Assembly: GCF_016900095.1 (NCBI RefSeq)
Contig: NZ_JACJJP010000020.1
Coordinates: forward strand, 1 to 57,063
From: Gemmiger formicilis
GTDB lineage: Bacteria > Bacillota > Clostridia > Oscillospirales > Ruminococcaceae
Direction: 5' to 3'
Length of the DNA: 57,063 nucleotides
Shown here: piece by piece, positions 33,720-42,116 of the stretch
Position numbering within the stretch: position 1 is the stretch's first letter
Layout of the letters: every line of letters begins with the position of its first letter
Notes under the pieces: model-generated
What the model saw: only the letters and a program-made list of their open reading frames with translations
Database searches by the model: none
Told to the model about the DNA's origin: nothing
Made by a program: the position numbers and the translations under genes

Positions 33720-34742
33720 TGCGGCTTGCTGCGGTGTAAAACGATGAGAGGAAAGGGGAGAGGCGGCGACGGCGTCCCGCAGCTGCTGTTGGTTGATGTG
33801 GGTATAAATTTGGGTGGTGGAGACGTTCTCATGCCCCAGAATTTCTTTCAGGGCCAGCATATCCACACCGCCCTGATACATCAGCGTAGCGGCCGTGTGG
33901 CGCAGCTTGTGCGGTGAATATCCACGGCCGGACAAGCCGGCGCTTTGCAGGCAGCGCTCCACAATCTGCTGCACACGTCTTGCGGTCAGACGTTTTCCGG
34001 TATGCTTGGATACAAACAGGGCGTTGGAGTCCGCCAAGTTCGGCAACGCTGCACGGGCCGGTAAATAGTGCTCCAAAGCGTCCTGACAAGCGTTGTTCAG
34101 GTATACCAGGCGTTCTTTTCCGCCTTTGCCGGTGATCCGGATGGTTCCATCCTTGAAGTCGCTCAGATTGATGGTGATGAGTTCGGCCAGGCGCATGCCG
34201 CAGTTCAAAAACAAGGTCAGGATACAGAAATCCCGCTCATAGAAGTCGCTTTGTATATTATTTAACAATTCGATGCTTTCTTCGGCGGACAGATACTTAG
34301 GCAAAGATTTTTTTGGTGATCCCAGGCTGATGTTGGCTGTGGGGTCTTCCTGCAGCTGATTGACCTGGTTGCACAGATATCCGAAGAAGCCCCGAAGTGC
34401 GGACAGCTTGCGAGCCCGTGCTTTGGGGCCGTTTTCATTGGTTCGCACATAGTCCAGATAATTCAAAATATCCCGTTTGTGAATGGTCCGGATTTGACCT
34501 ATTGTGATGTGGGTCAGGTCAATCTCGGCGGGAGCATTTTCCAGTGTCTGCTGAGAGCACAGGGACCATGTCATCATCATGTACCGAAAAAAGCCGCGCA
34601 GGTCCAGATAATAGCCGTTGACGGTTCTGGGAGAACGAAGTTTTACAAAGTCAAGGTAATGCAAGTATTCAATTACCGCATCCGGTACGTCCAGGTACGG
34701 AGCGTGGCGCTCCGGATGCGCCACATCAATATAGCTGCTCAT
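33687..34742 (-). CDS. Tyrosine recombinase, XerC/XerD type
   Basis: A 351-residue DNA strand-exchange enzyme, probably for chromosome dimer resolution. An N-terminal SAM-like core-binding domain (about 15-120; SPRTVNGYYLDLRGFF) precedes the catalytic domain with Arg in NCGMRLAELITI, Lys in GKGGKER, HKLRHTAATLM, the second His in LGHENVSTTQ and the nucleophilic Tyr in IYTHI. The start at 34742 is preferred by homology, with AAAGG about 12 bases upstream; the longer frame reaches 34859 but is not family-like. A strong promoter and a 30-bp palindrome lie upstream. It is about 40-50 residues longer than typical XerD at the ends. No phage gene is nearby. Confidence 0.9.
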   Translation of the reverse strand: MSSYIDVAHPERHAPYLDVPDAVIEYLHYLDFVKLRSPRTVNGYYLDLRGFFRYMMMTWSLCSQQTLENAPAEIDLTHITIGQIRTIHKRDILNYLDYVRTNENGPKARARKLSALRGFFGYLCNQVNQLQEDPTANISLGSPKKSLPKYLSAEESIELLNNIQSDFYERDFCILTLFLNCGMRLAELITINLSDFKDGTIRITGKGGKERLVYLNNACQDALEHYLPARAALPNLADSNALFVSKHTGKRLTARRVQQIVERCLQSAGLSGRGYSPHKLRHTAATLMYQGGVDMLALKEILGHENVSTTQIYTHINQQQLRDAVAASPLSSHRFTPQQAASEKDSGEDDT

Positions 34743-34858
34743 AGAATAGCACTGCCTTTCTGAATAGATAGTATATAGATAGTACGGAACATGGGAAGCC
34801 GGTTCGTTCATGGATCGGGGTCTGAATAAGTCCATAACGACCTGAAAACACTCCCCCA

Positions 34859-34888
34859 TATTTCGCTAAACTTACATTTAGCGAAATA
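34859..34888. promoter_or_regulatory. 30-bp palindromic operator candidate downstream of the xer promoter
   Basis: Perfect 12-bp arms TATTTCGCTAAA and TTTAGCGAAATA around CTTACA. A further partial copy, ATTTCGCT, lies at 34893-34900. The site starts about ten bases after the expected transcription start, where a repressor would block the polymerase. The arms are too AT-rich in their outer part, and a T tract is missing, so a terminator is less likely. Confidence 0.7.
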
Positions 34889-34904
34889 ATGCATTTCGCT
34901 TTTT

Positions 34905-34933
34905 ACTATAGCATGGTTTTCCCTGCCTGTCAA
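34905..34933 (-). promoter_or_regulatory. Sigma-A promoter of the xer gene
   Basis: On the minus strand TTGACA (34933-34928), a 17-bp spacer and TATAGT (34910-34905), close to consensus. The leader to the preferred start is about 155 bases. Confidence 0.85.
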
Positions 34934-34951
34934 TCCGGCTTGCGAGATATC

Positions 34952-35003
34952 AAAAAGCACGTCCAAGCTCTGCCACATGGCAAAAGGTCTGGACGTGCTT
35001 TTT
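34952..35003 (-). terminator. Terminator after the radA-sseB-TIM barrel operon
   Basis: AAAAAGCACGTCCA pairs with TGGACGTGCTTTTT around a 24-base insert that itself can fold (TGCCA-CA-TGGCA). The T tract works on both strands. Confidence 0.88.
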
Positions 35004-35009
35004 GTGGTT

Positions 35010-35936
35010 TCAGCGGTTGATGGATAGCGCCATACGATGGTAAGTGTGACGTTCTCCGCGTATGGCAATGGAATATGCCAGAATGTTTTGCGGCAAGGCC
35101 ATACCGGGAACCCCGGTATCTCCAATGTGGTGCAGGTCAGCCCCGGCCATCTTGCACCACAAGGCAATCTGCCGGATGGTGGCGGTGTCGGCACCTTCCT
35201 GGGATGTACCGATGGCGGTCATCAGCAACGCGCCACGGCTGTGTGCATAATCTGCCAAGGCGTGTACAGACTCCACCGTAATTCCCGGAACCGTTCCGGG
35301 AGCCGGGACCAATACGATATCCGCACCGGCGTCAATGAACTCCTGGGCATCCTGCAAAGTCATAATGGCAGAGCCGCTTTGGGAGCGGATTCCGGCCCCG
35401 TGCATTTTGCCGGCTGCCAGAATGAGACGCTCCCCTGCCGCGGCCTTCATTTCCAGCAGAGCATCCACAATGGCTTCATTACAGACACCGTTGCCGGGGT
35501 TTCCGGTGAGGAGAATCATATCCACCCCCATGTCGGCAGCCAGGACTGCGTTTTCGGCGGTGGCCAGTCGTCCGGCAGACATCTGCCACAAGGTCCCATC
35601 GTTGGAAGCGGCCATTTGGGAATCCACCGGTTCCAGGTTGATTCCGATAATACGCCCGGTCAGGCGTTTGAGTTCGCGGACCGTATTCTGCGGAGCTACC
35701 TTGGGCAACGCCTGAATCACCGGCTGACGGACATCAAACATATTCAGAAGAAGGATATCTGCTCCCAGCGCGGCCGCGTATTCGGCATTGGTCACATCGT
35801 TCAGCAGCGGCTGGGTGATGCCGATGGTCTCGCTGACCATCACCCGACCTTCACAGCCGGCAATGGCGTCCAGCAAGTCCTCTTTGCCGAAAGCAGCCAA
35901 TTCACTGGCGGTACAATCCAGCAGGCGTTTGGCCAT
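35010..35936 (-). CDS. TIM-barrel protein of the DUF7916/PEP-phosphonomutase-like type
   Basis: A 308-residue soluble protein with alternating beta-strand/alpha-helix units typical of a (beta-alpha)8 barrel: VMVSETIGITQPLLNDVTNAEYAAALGADILLLNMFD, GIIGINLEPV, DMGVDMILLTGNPGNGV, RLILAAGKMHGAG, GADIVLVPAPGTVPG and GALLMTAIGTSQEGAD. Members are often labelled PEP phosphonomutase or HAD-like, but no reaction has been shown to my knowledge. Its ATG overlaps the sseB stop (TAATG), with AGGAGGACG inside the end of sseB. It is the last gene of the radA-sseB unit and is followed by a terminator. Confidence 0.75.
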   Translation of the reverse strand: MAKRLLDCTASELAAFGKEDLLDAIAGCEGRVMVSETIGITQPLLNDVTNAEYAAALGADILLLNMFDVRQPVIQALPKVAPQNTVRELKRLTGRIIGINLEPVDSQMAASNDGTLWQMSAGRLATAENAVLAADMGVDMILLTGNPGNGVCNEAIVDALLEMKAAAGERLILAAGKMHGAGIRSQSGSAIMTLQDAQEFIDAGADIVLVPAPGTVPGITVESVHALADYAHSRGALLMTAIGTSQEGADTATIRQIALWCKMAGADLHHIGDTGVPGMALPQNILAYSIAIRGERHTYHRMALSINR

Positions 35937-36847
35937 TATTCGTCCTCCTCGTCCAGATCAACGCGGCCTTTTCCGCGTACATAGAAAGGTTCGCTGTCAC
36001 GCATGCCCTGCTGGCCCAGAGGCGTTTCGGAAGTGGTAATGTTCAGATTCATCTTTTTGGCCACGTTTTCCGGCGAGGACATGAACGGCCGTGCGGCTTG
36101 GGCAATAGCGGCAAACAGTTTGTCATCCTTGGGGGCGTCCAGCACAAGCAGATAGTAATGATCGGTTTCATTGACCAGCATAATCTGCAGATAGGCAGCC
36201 GCTACCCCCTGCTGCTGTGCAAACAACTCACACAGCGGGTTCAACAGAGCGTCCGGGTAGACGGTCGGCTCCACGATGGTAATCTTGTCGCCGGGCTTGA
36301 TCTGGGTCTGGCGCAGACCGGCCTTGGCGCGCAGAATGGCCGCATCGCGCTGCTGTTTGATGGAAGCCACCATTTTGGACTCAAAGCGCAGATTGTCACC
36401 GAAGGGATCCACCACAAAGCCGGCCACTTTCTCGTTCTGCTGCAGCATGCGGGCATAATCGTCAAACCGCAGCGCCATCACCTGCATGGGGCCGTTCTGT
36501 TTCCATTTCAGCATTTCTTCCTCATTGGTAAAGGCGGGAAAGAAGGAACGGCCATCCGCCGCCTTCACCAGAGAAAAAGTGATACGGGTGTCTTTGGGCA
36601 TCTGTACCCGGCCGTTGGCATCAGGCTTGGGCATCTCCCCGGGAACCTCTACCTTGGCGGGGGCCAGGAAGATGGCACGGGTCAATTCATTGATGACGAT
36701 GTTCAAATTCTGCGGGTTGTTTTCCTGGCGGAGCTTTTTAGCCGCGGCGTTCAGCGCGGGATTGCCGATCGGCTGCTTGGTCACCGGGTTCAGGATATGC
36801 TGACCGGCGGCCGGCGTGGGGGCGGCGGGTTGGTTGGTCTTTTTCAT
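35936..36847 (-). CDS. SseB-family protein
   Basis: A 303-residue cytoplasmic protein with an SseB N-terminal-type domain (about 45-160; NIVINELTRAIFLAPAKV, TRITFSLVKAADGRSFFPAFTNEEEMLKW, GFVVDPFGDNLRF) and an SseB C-terminal-type domain (about 190-290; LNPLCELFAQQQGVAAAYLQIM, YYLLVLDAP). Two-domain SseB proteins are of unknown role; the E. coli name refers to serine sensitivity. A proline/alanine-rich start (about 1-20) and an acidic end (DLDEEDE) look disordered. AGGAGAG precedes the ATG. It follows radA by 45 bp and is coupled to the next gene. Confidence 0.85.
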   Translation of the reverse strand: MKKTNQPAAPTPAAGQHILNPVTKQPIGNPALNAAAKKLRQENNPQNLNIVINELTRAIFLAPAKVEVPGEMPKPDANGRVQMPKDTRITFSLVKAADGRSFFPAFTNEEEMLKWKQNGPMQVMALRFDDYARMLQQNEKVAGFVVDPFGDNLRFESKMVASIKQQRDAAILRAKAGLRQTQIKPGDKITIVEPTVYPDALLNPLCELFAQQQGVAAAYLQIMLVNETDHYYLLVLDAPKDDKLFAAIAQAARPFMSSPENVAKKMNLNITTSETPLGQQGMRDSEPFYVRGKGRVDLDEEDE

Positions 36848-36892
36848 GTTTCTCTCCTCGTTTTTTTATCGCAACAGGATATTTATATTTTT

Positions 36893-38296
36893 TTAATCCT
36901 TCAGTTTGATGGCGTTGACGGCTTCGCGCAGATAGGAAACGCCCACCAGACGTAACCCGGGAAATTGATGAGGGTCCAGCATTTTCATGTTGTGTTTGGG
37001 GATGATGGCCGTGTCAAACCCTACACGCTGGGCTTCCCGCAGCCGGGTTTCCAGGTGAGGAACACTGCGCACCTCCCCGCCCAGGCCCACTTCCCCGATG
37101 GCCAGGGTCTTTTCCGCGATGGGCAGATCCAGCAGGCTGGAAACCATGGCCAGACAAGCCGGCAGATCGCAGGCGGTCTCGTCCAGGCGAAGCCCGCCGA
37201 CCACGTTCAGATACACGTCCTGGTTGCCGAAGAAATGTCCGGTCCGCTTTTCCAGTACGGCCAACAGCAGATACATGCGGTTATAGTCGAATCCGCTGGC
37301 GGTGCGCCGCGGGCTGGGAAAGGAAGTCTTTGTCACAAGAGCCTGCAGTTCTCCCAAAACCGGGCGTGTGCCCTCCATCACGCAAGCCACACAGGTGCCG
37401 CTGATGCCCAGGGGGCGGCCTTCCAGCATGACCTGAGAGGGATTTTCAATCTGTTCCAATCCTCGGCCGGTCATATCGAACATGCCGATTTCGTTGGTGG
37501 AACCGTACCGGTTCTTGACAGCACGAAGAACACGATAAGGCAAGGTTTTGTCACCCTCGAAATACAGCACCGTATCCACAATGTGTTCCATGACCTTGGG
37601 CCCGGCGATGGCGCCGTCTTTGTTGACATGGCCCACAATGAAAGTAGGAATCTCGTAGGTCTTGGCCACGTTCAGGAATCGGGCAGTGCTTTCCTTGACC
37701 TGGGACACCGTGCCGGAGGAAGAAGCAATGTCGGTGCAGCGCATGGTCTGGATGGAGTCGATGACCACAAGGTCCGGCTTCATCTGCTCGATCAGACCGC
37801 AGATTTCATCCACATCGCTTTCGGCCACCAGGGAGATGTTGTCCTGGGGAACGTTCAGCCGCACCGCACGCAGCTTGATCTGGCGGACGGATTCTTCGCC
37901 CGTCACATACAAAACAGACCGGGTACGGGAAACTTCGCCGCACAGCTGCAGCAAAATGGTGGATTTGCCGATACCCGGCTCACCGCCGATGAGTGTGACA
38001 CTGCCGATGACAATGCCGCCCCCTAGAACCCGATCCAGTTCGCCGATGCCGGTGATGATCCGGCTTTTCTCTTCGGTGGTGCTGACACCGCTGAGCTTGA
38101 GCGGCGTCAGGCTGGTCTGACCCGGCGTGCGCACGGCGGCGGCCGCCTTTCCGGAAGAGGACTTGGCGGGTTCCGCCACCACATCTTCGGTCATGGTGTT
38201 CCAGGCACCGCAGGAAGGACAGCGGCCAAGCCACCGCGGGCTGGTTTCTCCGCATTGGGTGCAGACGTAAATTGTTTTCAGTTTGTCTTTGGCCAT
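36893..38296 (-). CDS. radA: DNA repair protein RadA
   Basis: A 467-residue RecA-like ATPase that helps branch migration in recombination. It has the N-terminal zinc ribbon (CTQCGETSPRWLGRCPSCGAWNT), Walker A GGEPGIGKST (about 97-106), the RadA-specific KNRYGST motif (KNRFG in most) and a C-terminal Lon-protease-like domain from about residue 290. It is full length. AGGGGAGGG precedes the ATG. No promoter was assigned; it may be read with the gene upstream or begin in the 76-bp gap. Confidence 0.97.
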   Translation of the reverse strand: MAKDKLKTIYVCTQCGETSPRWLGRCPSCGAWNTMTEDVVAEPAKSSSGKAAAAVRTPGQTSLTPLKLSGVSTTEEKSRIITGIGELDRVLGGGIVIGSVTLIGGEPGIGKSTILLQLCGEVSRTRSVLYVTGEESVRQIKLRAVRLNVPQDNISLVAESDVDEICGLIEQMKPDLVVIDSIQTMRCTDIASSSGTVSQVKESTARFLNVAKTYEIPTFIVGHVNKDGAIAGPKVMEHIVDTVLYFEGDKTLPYRVLRAVKNRYGSTNEIGMFDMTGRGLEQIENPSQVMLEGRPLGISGTCVACVMEGTRPVLGELQALVTKTSFPSPRRTASGFDYNRMYLLLAVLEKRTGHFFGNQDVYLNVVGGLRLDETACDLPACLAMVSSLLDLPIAEKTLAIGEVGLGGEVRSVPHLETRLREAQRVGFDTAIIPKHNMKMLDPHQFPGLRLVGVSYLREAVNAIKLKD

Positions 38297-38372
38297 AGCT
38301 TGCCCTCCCCTGTTCTGTCCCGTTTATTATAGCCCAAAACAGGACCTTGGGCAAGGGGCGCAAGAATACCAC

Positions 38373-38753
38373 TTATTTGGAAGCTGAAAAATCATAGGCT
38401 TCGCGGACCCAGGCAAGAAGCTCGTCGTCCACTTCCTCCGGAGATTGCAGCAGTACGTGATGGGTCCAGCGGCGCGGATAGGCTTCTACAGCGGCGTCTA
38501 TACGCGGAGATTCCAGCTTGTGATCCAGTCCGAAGGTGATCACCAGATAAGCGGGCGGACGAAATTTGGCTTTGCGTACTTTCAGAAAGGATGCACAGGC
38601 AAAGACGTGGGTGTTGGTGTAGGTGATCTGGGTTTTCTGGACCCTGACCCTGTAATCCCCTACCGTTTGTTGCAGCTTTTCCTCAAAAGCTTCATAAATA
38701 GGCAGCGCTCCCGGATTTTGCTCAAAGAAAAACAGGGCATCTGGATTGCACAT
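38373..38753 (-). CDS. Small DUF5655-like protein
   Basis: A 126-residue cytoplasmic protein matching by eye the DUF5655/MmcQ-like domain (PDALFFFEQNPGALPIYEAFEEKLQQ, then VRVQKTQITYTNTHVFACASFL and FRPPAYLVITFGLDHKLESPRI). Function unknown; related domains occur near restriction and transport proteins. The start at 38753 has GGGAGG five bases upstream. It lies between the tyrS terminator and radA. Confidence 0.75.
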   Translation of the reverse strand: MCNPDALFFFEQNPGALPIYEAFEEKLQQTVGDYRVRVQKTQITYTNTHVFACASFLKVRKAKFRPPAYLVITFGLDHKLESPRIDAAVEAYPRRWTHHVLLQSPEEVDDELLAWVREAYDFSASK

Positions 38754-38781
38754 GACAACCTCCCTTTTCTGTGTATAAAAG

Positions 38782-38816
38782 CACAACCGTCCCACGAATG
38801 GCGCGGAACGGTTGTG
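38782..38816 (-). terminator. Terminator after tyrS
   Basis: CACAACCGT and ACGGTTGTG form a 9-bp stem with a central GC-rich insert, followed on the minus strand by CTTTTATA. Confidence 0.7.
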
Positions 38817-38829
38817 AGTAAAGACGGAA

Positions 38830-40050
38830 TTACAGCATCACTTTATGATAGACCTTTTTGCCTTTTTTGATGACGATGCCCTTCTGCAGGGCTTCCACAG
38901 ACAAACCGGTAGCCGGATCGGTGACCTTTTCACCATCCAGCAGCACGCCGCCCTGCTGAACCAGTTGGCGGGCTTCCCGGTTGGAGGAGCACAGCCCGGC
39001 CGCCACCATGGCGGCCAGCAGACCGACCTTGCCGTCCTTCACAAGGGCAGCATCCAGCACGGTGGAAGGCATATGCTCCTGATCGGCAGCACCGCTGAAC
39101 AGGCCACGGGCAGTCTGCTGAGCCTTGGCGGCTTCCTCCTCACCGTGCACCATCTTGGTCAGCTCAAAGGCCAGAATCTCCTTGGCCTGGTTGAGCTGTT
39201 CACCCTGCCAGTGATCCATCTCGTCAATCTGCTCCAGCGGCAGGAAGGTCAGCATGCGGATGCACTTGAGCACGTCGGCGTCACCCACATTGCGCCAATA
39301 CTGGTAAAACTCGAAGGGGCTGGTCTTGTTGGGATCAAGCCAGACAGCGTTGCCGGCGGTCTTGCCCATCTTCTTGCCCTGAGAGTCGGTCAGTAGGGTG
39401 ATGGTCATGGCGTAGGCATCCTTGCCCAGCTTGCGGCGGATGAGCTCGGTGCCGCCCAGCATGTTGGACCACTGGTCGTCACCGCCGAACTGCATGTTGC
39501 AGCCGTAGTGCTGGAACAGATGGTAGAAGTCGTAGCTCTGCATGATCATGTAGTTGAATTCCAGGAAGGAAAGGCCCTTTTCCATGCGCTGTTTGTAGCA
39601 TTCGGCGCGCAGCATATTGTTCACGCTGAAGCAGGCGCCCACTTCCCGCAGCAGTTCCACATAATTCAGGTTCAGCAGCCATTCGGCGTTGTTCAGCATC
39701 AGAGCTTTGCCTTCCCCGAATTCGATGAATCGCTCCATCTGACGCTTGAAGCAATCGGCGTTGTGTGCGATGTCTTCCATGGTCAGCATCTTGCGCATAT
39801 CGGTACGGCCGGAAGGGTCACCGATCATGGTGGTGCCGCCGCCGATCAGCGCGATGGGCTTGTTGCCGGCCATCTGCAGCCGCTTCATCAGAGTCAGGGC
39901 CATAAAATGGCCAGCGGTCAGACTGTCGGCAGTGCAGTCAAAGCCGATGTAAAAAGTTGCCTTGCCGTTGTTGATGAGATCACGGATCTCGTCTTCGTCC
40001 GTGACCTGGGCAATCAGGCCGCGGGCTTTCAGTTCTTCGTAAATGGTCAT
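38830..40050 (-). CDS. tyrS: Tyrosyl-tRNA synthetase
   Basis: A 406-residue class Ic synthetase that charges tRNA-Tyr. The Rossmann domain has FDCTADSLTAGHFMAL, where the first signature is LTAGH instead of the usual LHIGH, and the KMSKS loop is KMGKTAGNAV, a variant common in TyrRS. A helical anticodon domain and a C-terminal S4 domain (about 340-406; LCSSNREARQLVQQGGVLLDGEKV) follow. The start at 40050 has GGGAGG nine bases upstream. A T-box leader with a Tyr specifier controls it. It is a single gene with a terminator. Confidence 0.97.
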   Translation of the reverse strand: MTIYEELKARGLIAQVTDEDEIRDLINNGKATFYIGFDCTADSLTAGHFMALTLMKRLQMAGNKPIALIGGGTTMIGDPSGRTDMRKMLTMEDIAHNADCFKRQMERFIEFGEGKALMLNNAEWLLNLNYVELLREVGACFSVNNMLRAECYKQRMEKGLSFLEFNYMIMQSYDFYHLFQHYGCNMQFGGDDQWSNMLGGTELIRRKLGKDAYAMTITLLTDSQGKKMGKTAGNAVWLDPNKTSPFEFYQYWRNVGDADVLKCIRMLTFLPLEQIDEMDHWQGEQLNQAKEILAFELTKMVHGEEEAAKAQQTARGLFSGAADQEHMPSTVLDAALVKDGKVGLLAAMVAAGLCSSNREARQLVQQGGVLLDGEKVTDPATGLSVEALQKGIVIKKGKKVYHKVML

Positions 40051-40085
40051 GAGTCAAAACCTCCCGATGTTTGCGGCAAGAGCGC

Positions 40086-40386
40086 AAAAAAGAAAACGCC
40101 CCTGCCAAATGTGAATTTGGCAGAGGGCGATGAATACGCGGTACCACCTCTGTTCGCCCGTACCTCACGGTAACGGGCCTTCGCGGGTGCGGAACGGCAA
40201 AGTGTGACCGAACGACACCCAAAACGCTGTAACGTGCGCACACGGCACAGCCTACTGCCGCCTGAGCGGGTTCAGCCTGCTGCTCCGGGACGTATTCCCC
40301 ACCGGTCCTGTCGGCTTCTTGCACCAACCGAAGCTTCTCTGACACAGCACGTGGCGGGTACTGGTTCCCATCCATGCATTTGAACA
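40086..40386 (-). promoter_or_regulatory. T-box riboswitch of tyrS (Tyr specifier TAC)
   Basis: A leader of about 300 nt. Stem I holds GGGGAATACGTCCC with the specifier TAC at 40294-40292, read by tRNA-Tyr. The T-box core AACAGAGGTGGTACCGCG (40154-40137) pairs with the tRNA acceptor end. A strong terminator, CGCCCTCTGCCAAATT and AATTTGGCAG-GGGCG with TTTTCTTTTTT, occupies about 40129-40086. Uncharged tRNA-Tyr would favour the antiterminator and expression of tyrS. Confidence 0.93.
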
Positions 40387-40392
40387 TGTTTA

Positions 40393-40421
40393 ACCCTATC
40401 ACAACCGGCGCCAAATGTCAA
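40393..40421 (-). promoter_or_regulatory. Promoter of the tyrS leader
   Basis: On the minus strand TTGACA (40421-40416), a 17-bp spacer and TAGGGT (40398-40393), directly before the T-box leader. The -10 deviates from consensus, but the position fits. Confidence 0.6.
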
Positions 40422-40429
40422 GTGTGCCG

Positions 40430-42097
40430 TTATCGGGATTTTTCGATCAGTTCCCGCGCGCTGGCCAGGCTCAGCTCCGATACTTTGTCGCCGGAAATCA
40501 TGTTGGCCAATACCCGGACACGTCCATCCATATCCAGGGTGTGGATTTCGGTAAAGGTGCGGCCATCCCGCACGTTCTTCTGGATCAGAAGCTGGTTATC
40601 CGCAAAGGCGGCAACCTGGGGCGTGTGGGTGATGCACAGTACCTGATGGCCGTGGGCCGTCTGATGCAGCAGTTGGCCGATGCGCCCCGCGGCAAGACCG
40701 GAAACACCGGTGTCGATTTCGTCGTAAATCACCGTAGGCAGAGCGTCCCGGTCGGCCAGGGCACTCTTGAAGGCCAGCATGATGCGGGAAAGCTCGCCGC
40801 CGGAGGCAATCTTGGCCATGGGTTTGGGGTCCTCACCGGGGTTGGTGGAGATCAGAAATTCCACCTGATCCTGCCCATGAGAAGAAAGCGGGCCACGGGC
40901 ATGGCGCAGGGCAAAGCGGATTCCCGGCATGTTCAGAAACTCCAGTGCCTGTTTCATCTGACGGTTCATGGCAGTAAAGCCTTTCAGCCGGCTCTGGGTC
41001 AGAGCCTCCGCTGCTTCCTTGGCCTGACGGTACAATGTCTGGGTCTGGGCCTTGTATTCGGCAATTTTCTCGTCGGATGTCTGGATGGTTTCCAGTTCCT
41101 GCTCATCCCGGTCACAGCGGGCCAGCAGGTCTTCCACTTCCAGGCCATAGCGTTTTTTCAGCCGGTAAATGGTGTCCAGGCGGCTTTCGATCTGGTCCAG
41201 TTCCCCGGCGTCGAAGTCGTAGGCGTCCAGGCGGTCGGCCAGGTCGGTGGCCAGTTCCCGGGCTCCGTAATACAGATCATTCAGTCGTTCGGCCAGGGGG
41301 GCCAGACTTTCGTCCAGGCGGGCGCTTTGCTGCAGACCGCCTACGGCTTCTCCCAGCAGATCGGCCGCCCCCGCACTCTCGTCGGAATCATCTCCGGAAA
41401 GGGCCGCGTGGGCACCGCTGAGCCCTTCCAGAATGCTTTGGGCATGGGTGATGATGGTCCGGCGCTCTTCCAAGGACTTCTCTTCACCGGCCGAAAGATT
41501 GGCAGAACGGATCTCCTCAATTTCGGCGGTAAGCTGTTCCATGCGTTGCTGCTTACTGGCCTCTCCGGCCTGCAGAGCATCCAGCTGGCGTTTGACTTCC
41601 ACCAGCTTGCGGTAAAGCTGGTAATATTGCCGGAACAGATCCTGGTTGTGAGCATACTGGTCCAGCAATCCCAGGTGTGTGGCCGGATTGGTCAGGCTCT
41701 GGCTGTCATGCTGGCCGTGGATGCTCAGCAATCCGGCAGAAATATCCCGCACCACAGCCGCGGTGGCGGGCATGCCGTTGACACGGCAGGATCCCTTGCC
41801 CTCGGCGTTGATCTCCCGGTACAAAAGCAGATCATCCGCATCCTCGTAGCCGAATTTTTCCAGCTGCTTGTGGACGGAGGCGGGAATCTGTTCAAAGGTG
41901 GCCCAGATGCAGGCTTTTTGCGCACCGCTGCGGACCAGTTCCCGGGAAGTGCGGTTGCCCAGAATGGCATTGATGGAATCGATCAGGATGGATTTGCCGG
42001 CGCCGGTTTCACCGGTCAGTACGTTGAGCCCTTCGGTAAAACGGACCTCGGCTTTTTCAATCACCGCCACATTTTCAATTTTCAGTTGTGCCAGCAT
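40430..42097 (-). CDS. recN: DNA repair protein RecN
   Basis: A 555-residue SMC-like ATPase that acts early at double-strand breaks. Walker A is GETGAGKSILIDSI (about 30-43), long coiled coils span about 150-370, and the C-terminal half has the ABC signature SGGELSRIMLAFK and Walker B YDEIDTGVSG. AAGGGGAG precedes ATG 42097. It follows argR by 19 bp and closes the minus-strand cluster. In many Clostridia spoIVB and spo0A come next; here the tyrS T-box follows. Confidence 0.97.
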   Translation of the reverse strand: MLAQLKIENVAVIEKAEVRFTEGLNVLTGETGAGKSILIDSINAILGNRTSRELVRSGAQKACIWATFEQIPASVHKQLEKFGYEDADDLLLYREINAEGKGSCRVNGMPATAAVVRDISAGLLSIHGQHDSQSLTNPATHLGLLDQYAHNQDLFRQYYQLYRKLVEVKRQLDALQAGEASKQQRMEQLTAEIEEIRSANLSAGEEKSLEERRTIITHAQSILEGLSGAHAALSGDDSDESAGAADLLGEAVGGLQQSARLDESLAPLAERLNDLYYGARELATDLADRLDAYDFDAGELDQIESRLDTIYRLKKRYGLEVEDLLARCDRDEQELETIQTSDEKIAEYKAQTQTLYRQAKEAAEALTQSRLKGFTAMNRQMKQALEFLNMPGIRFALRHARGPLSSHGQDQVEFLISTNPGEDPKPMAKIASGGELSRIMLAFKSALADRDALPTVIYDEIDTGVSGLAAGRIGQLLHQTAHGHQVLCITHTPQVAAFADNQLLIQKNVRDGRTFTEIHTLDMDGRVRVLANMISGDKVSELSLASARELIEKSR

Positions 42098-42116
42098 GTG
42101 GACACTCCCCTTTTGA

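Noticed and set aside
33687-34742. The tyrosine recombinase as a phage or island integrase
   Set aside because: No attachment-site duplication beside a tRNA, no excisionase, phage or cargo genes. The protein looks XerC/D-like and lies beside spoIIM as in other Firmicutes.
34743-34859. Extending the xer gene to the first ATG at 34859
   Set aside because: The extra 39 residues are not family-like, and this start would lie inside the palindromic operator candidate.
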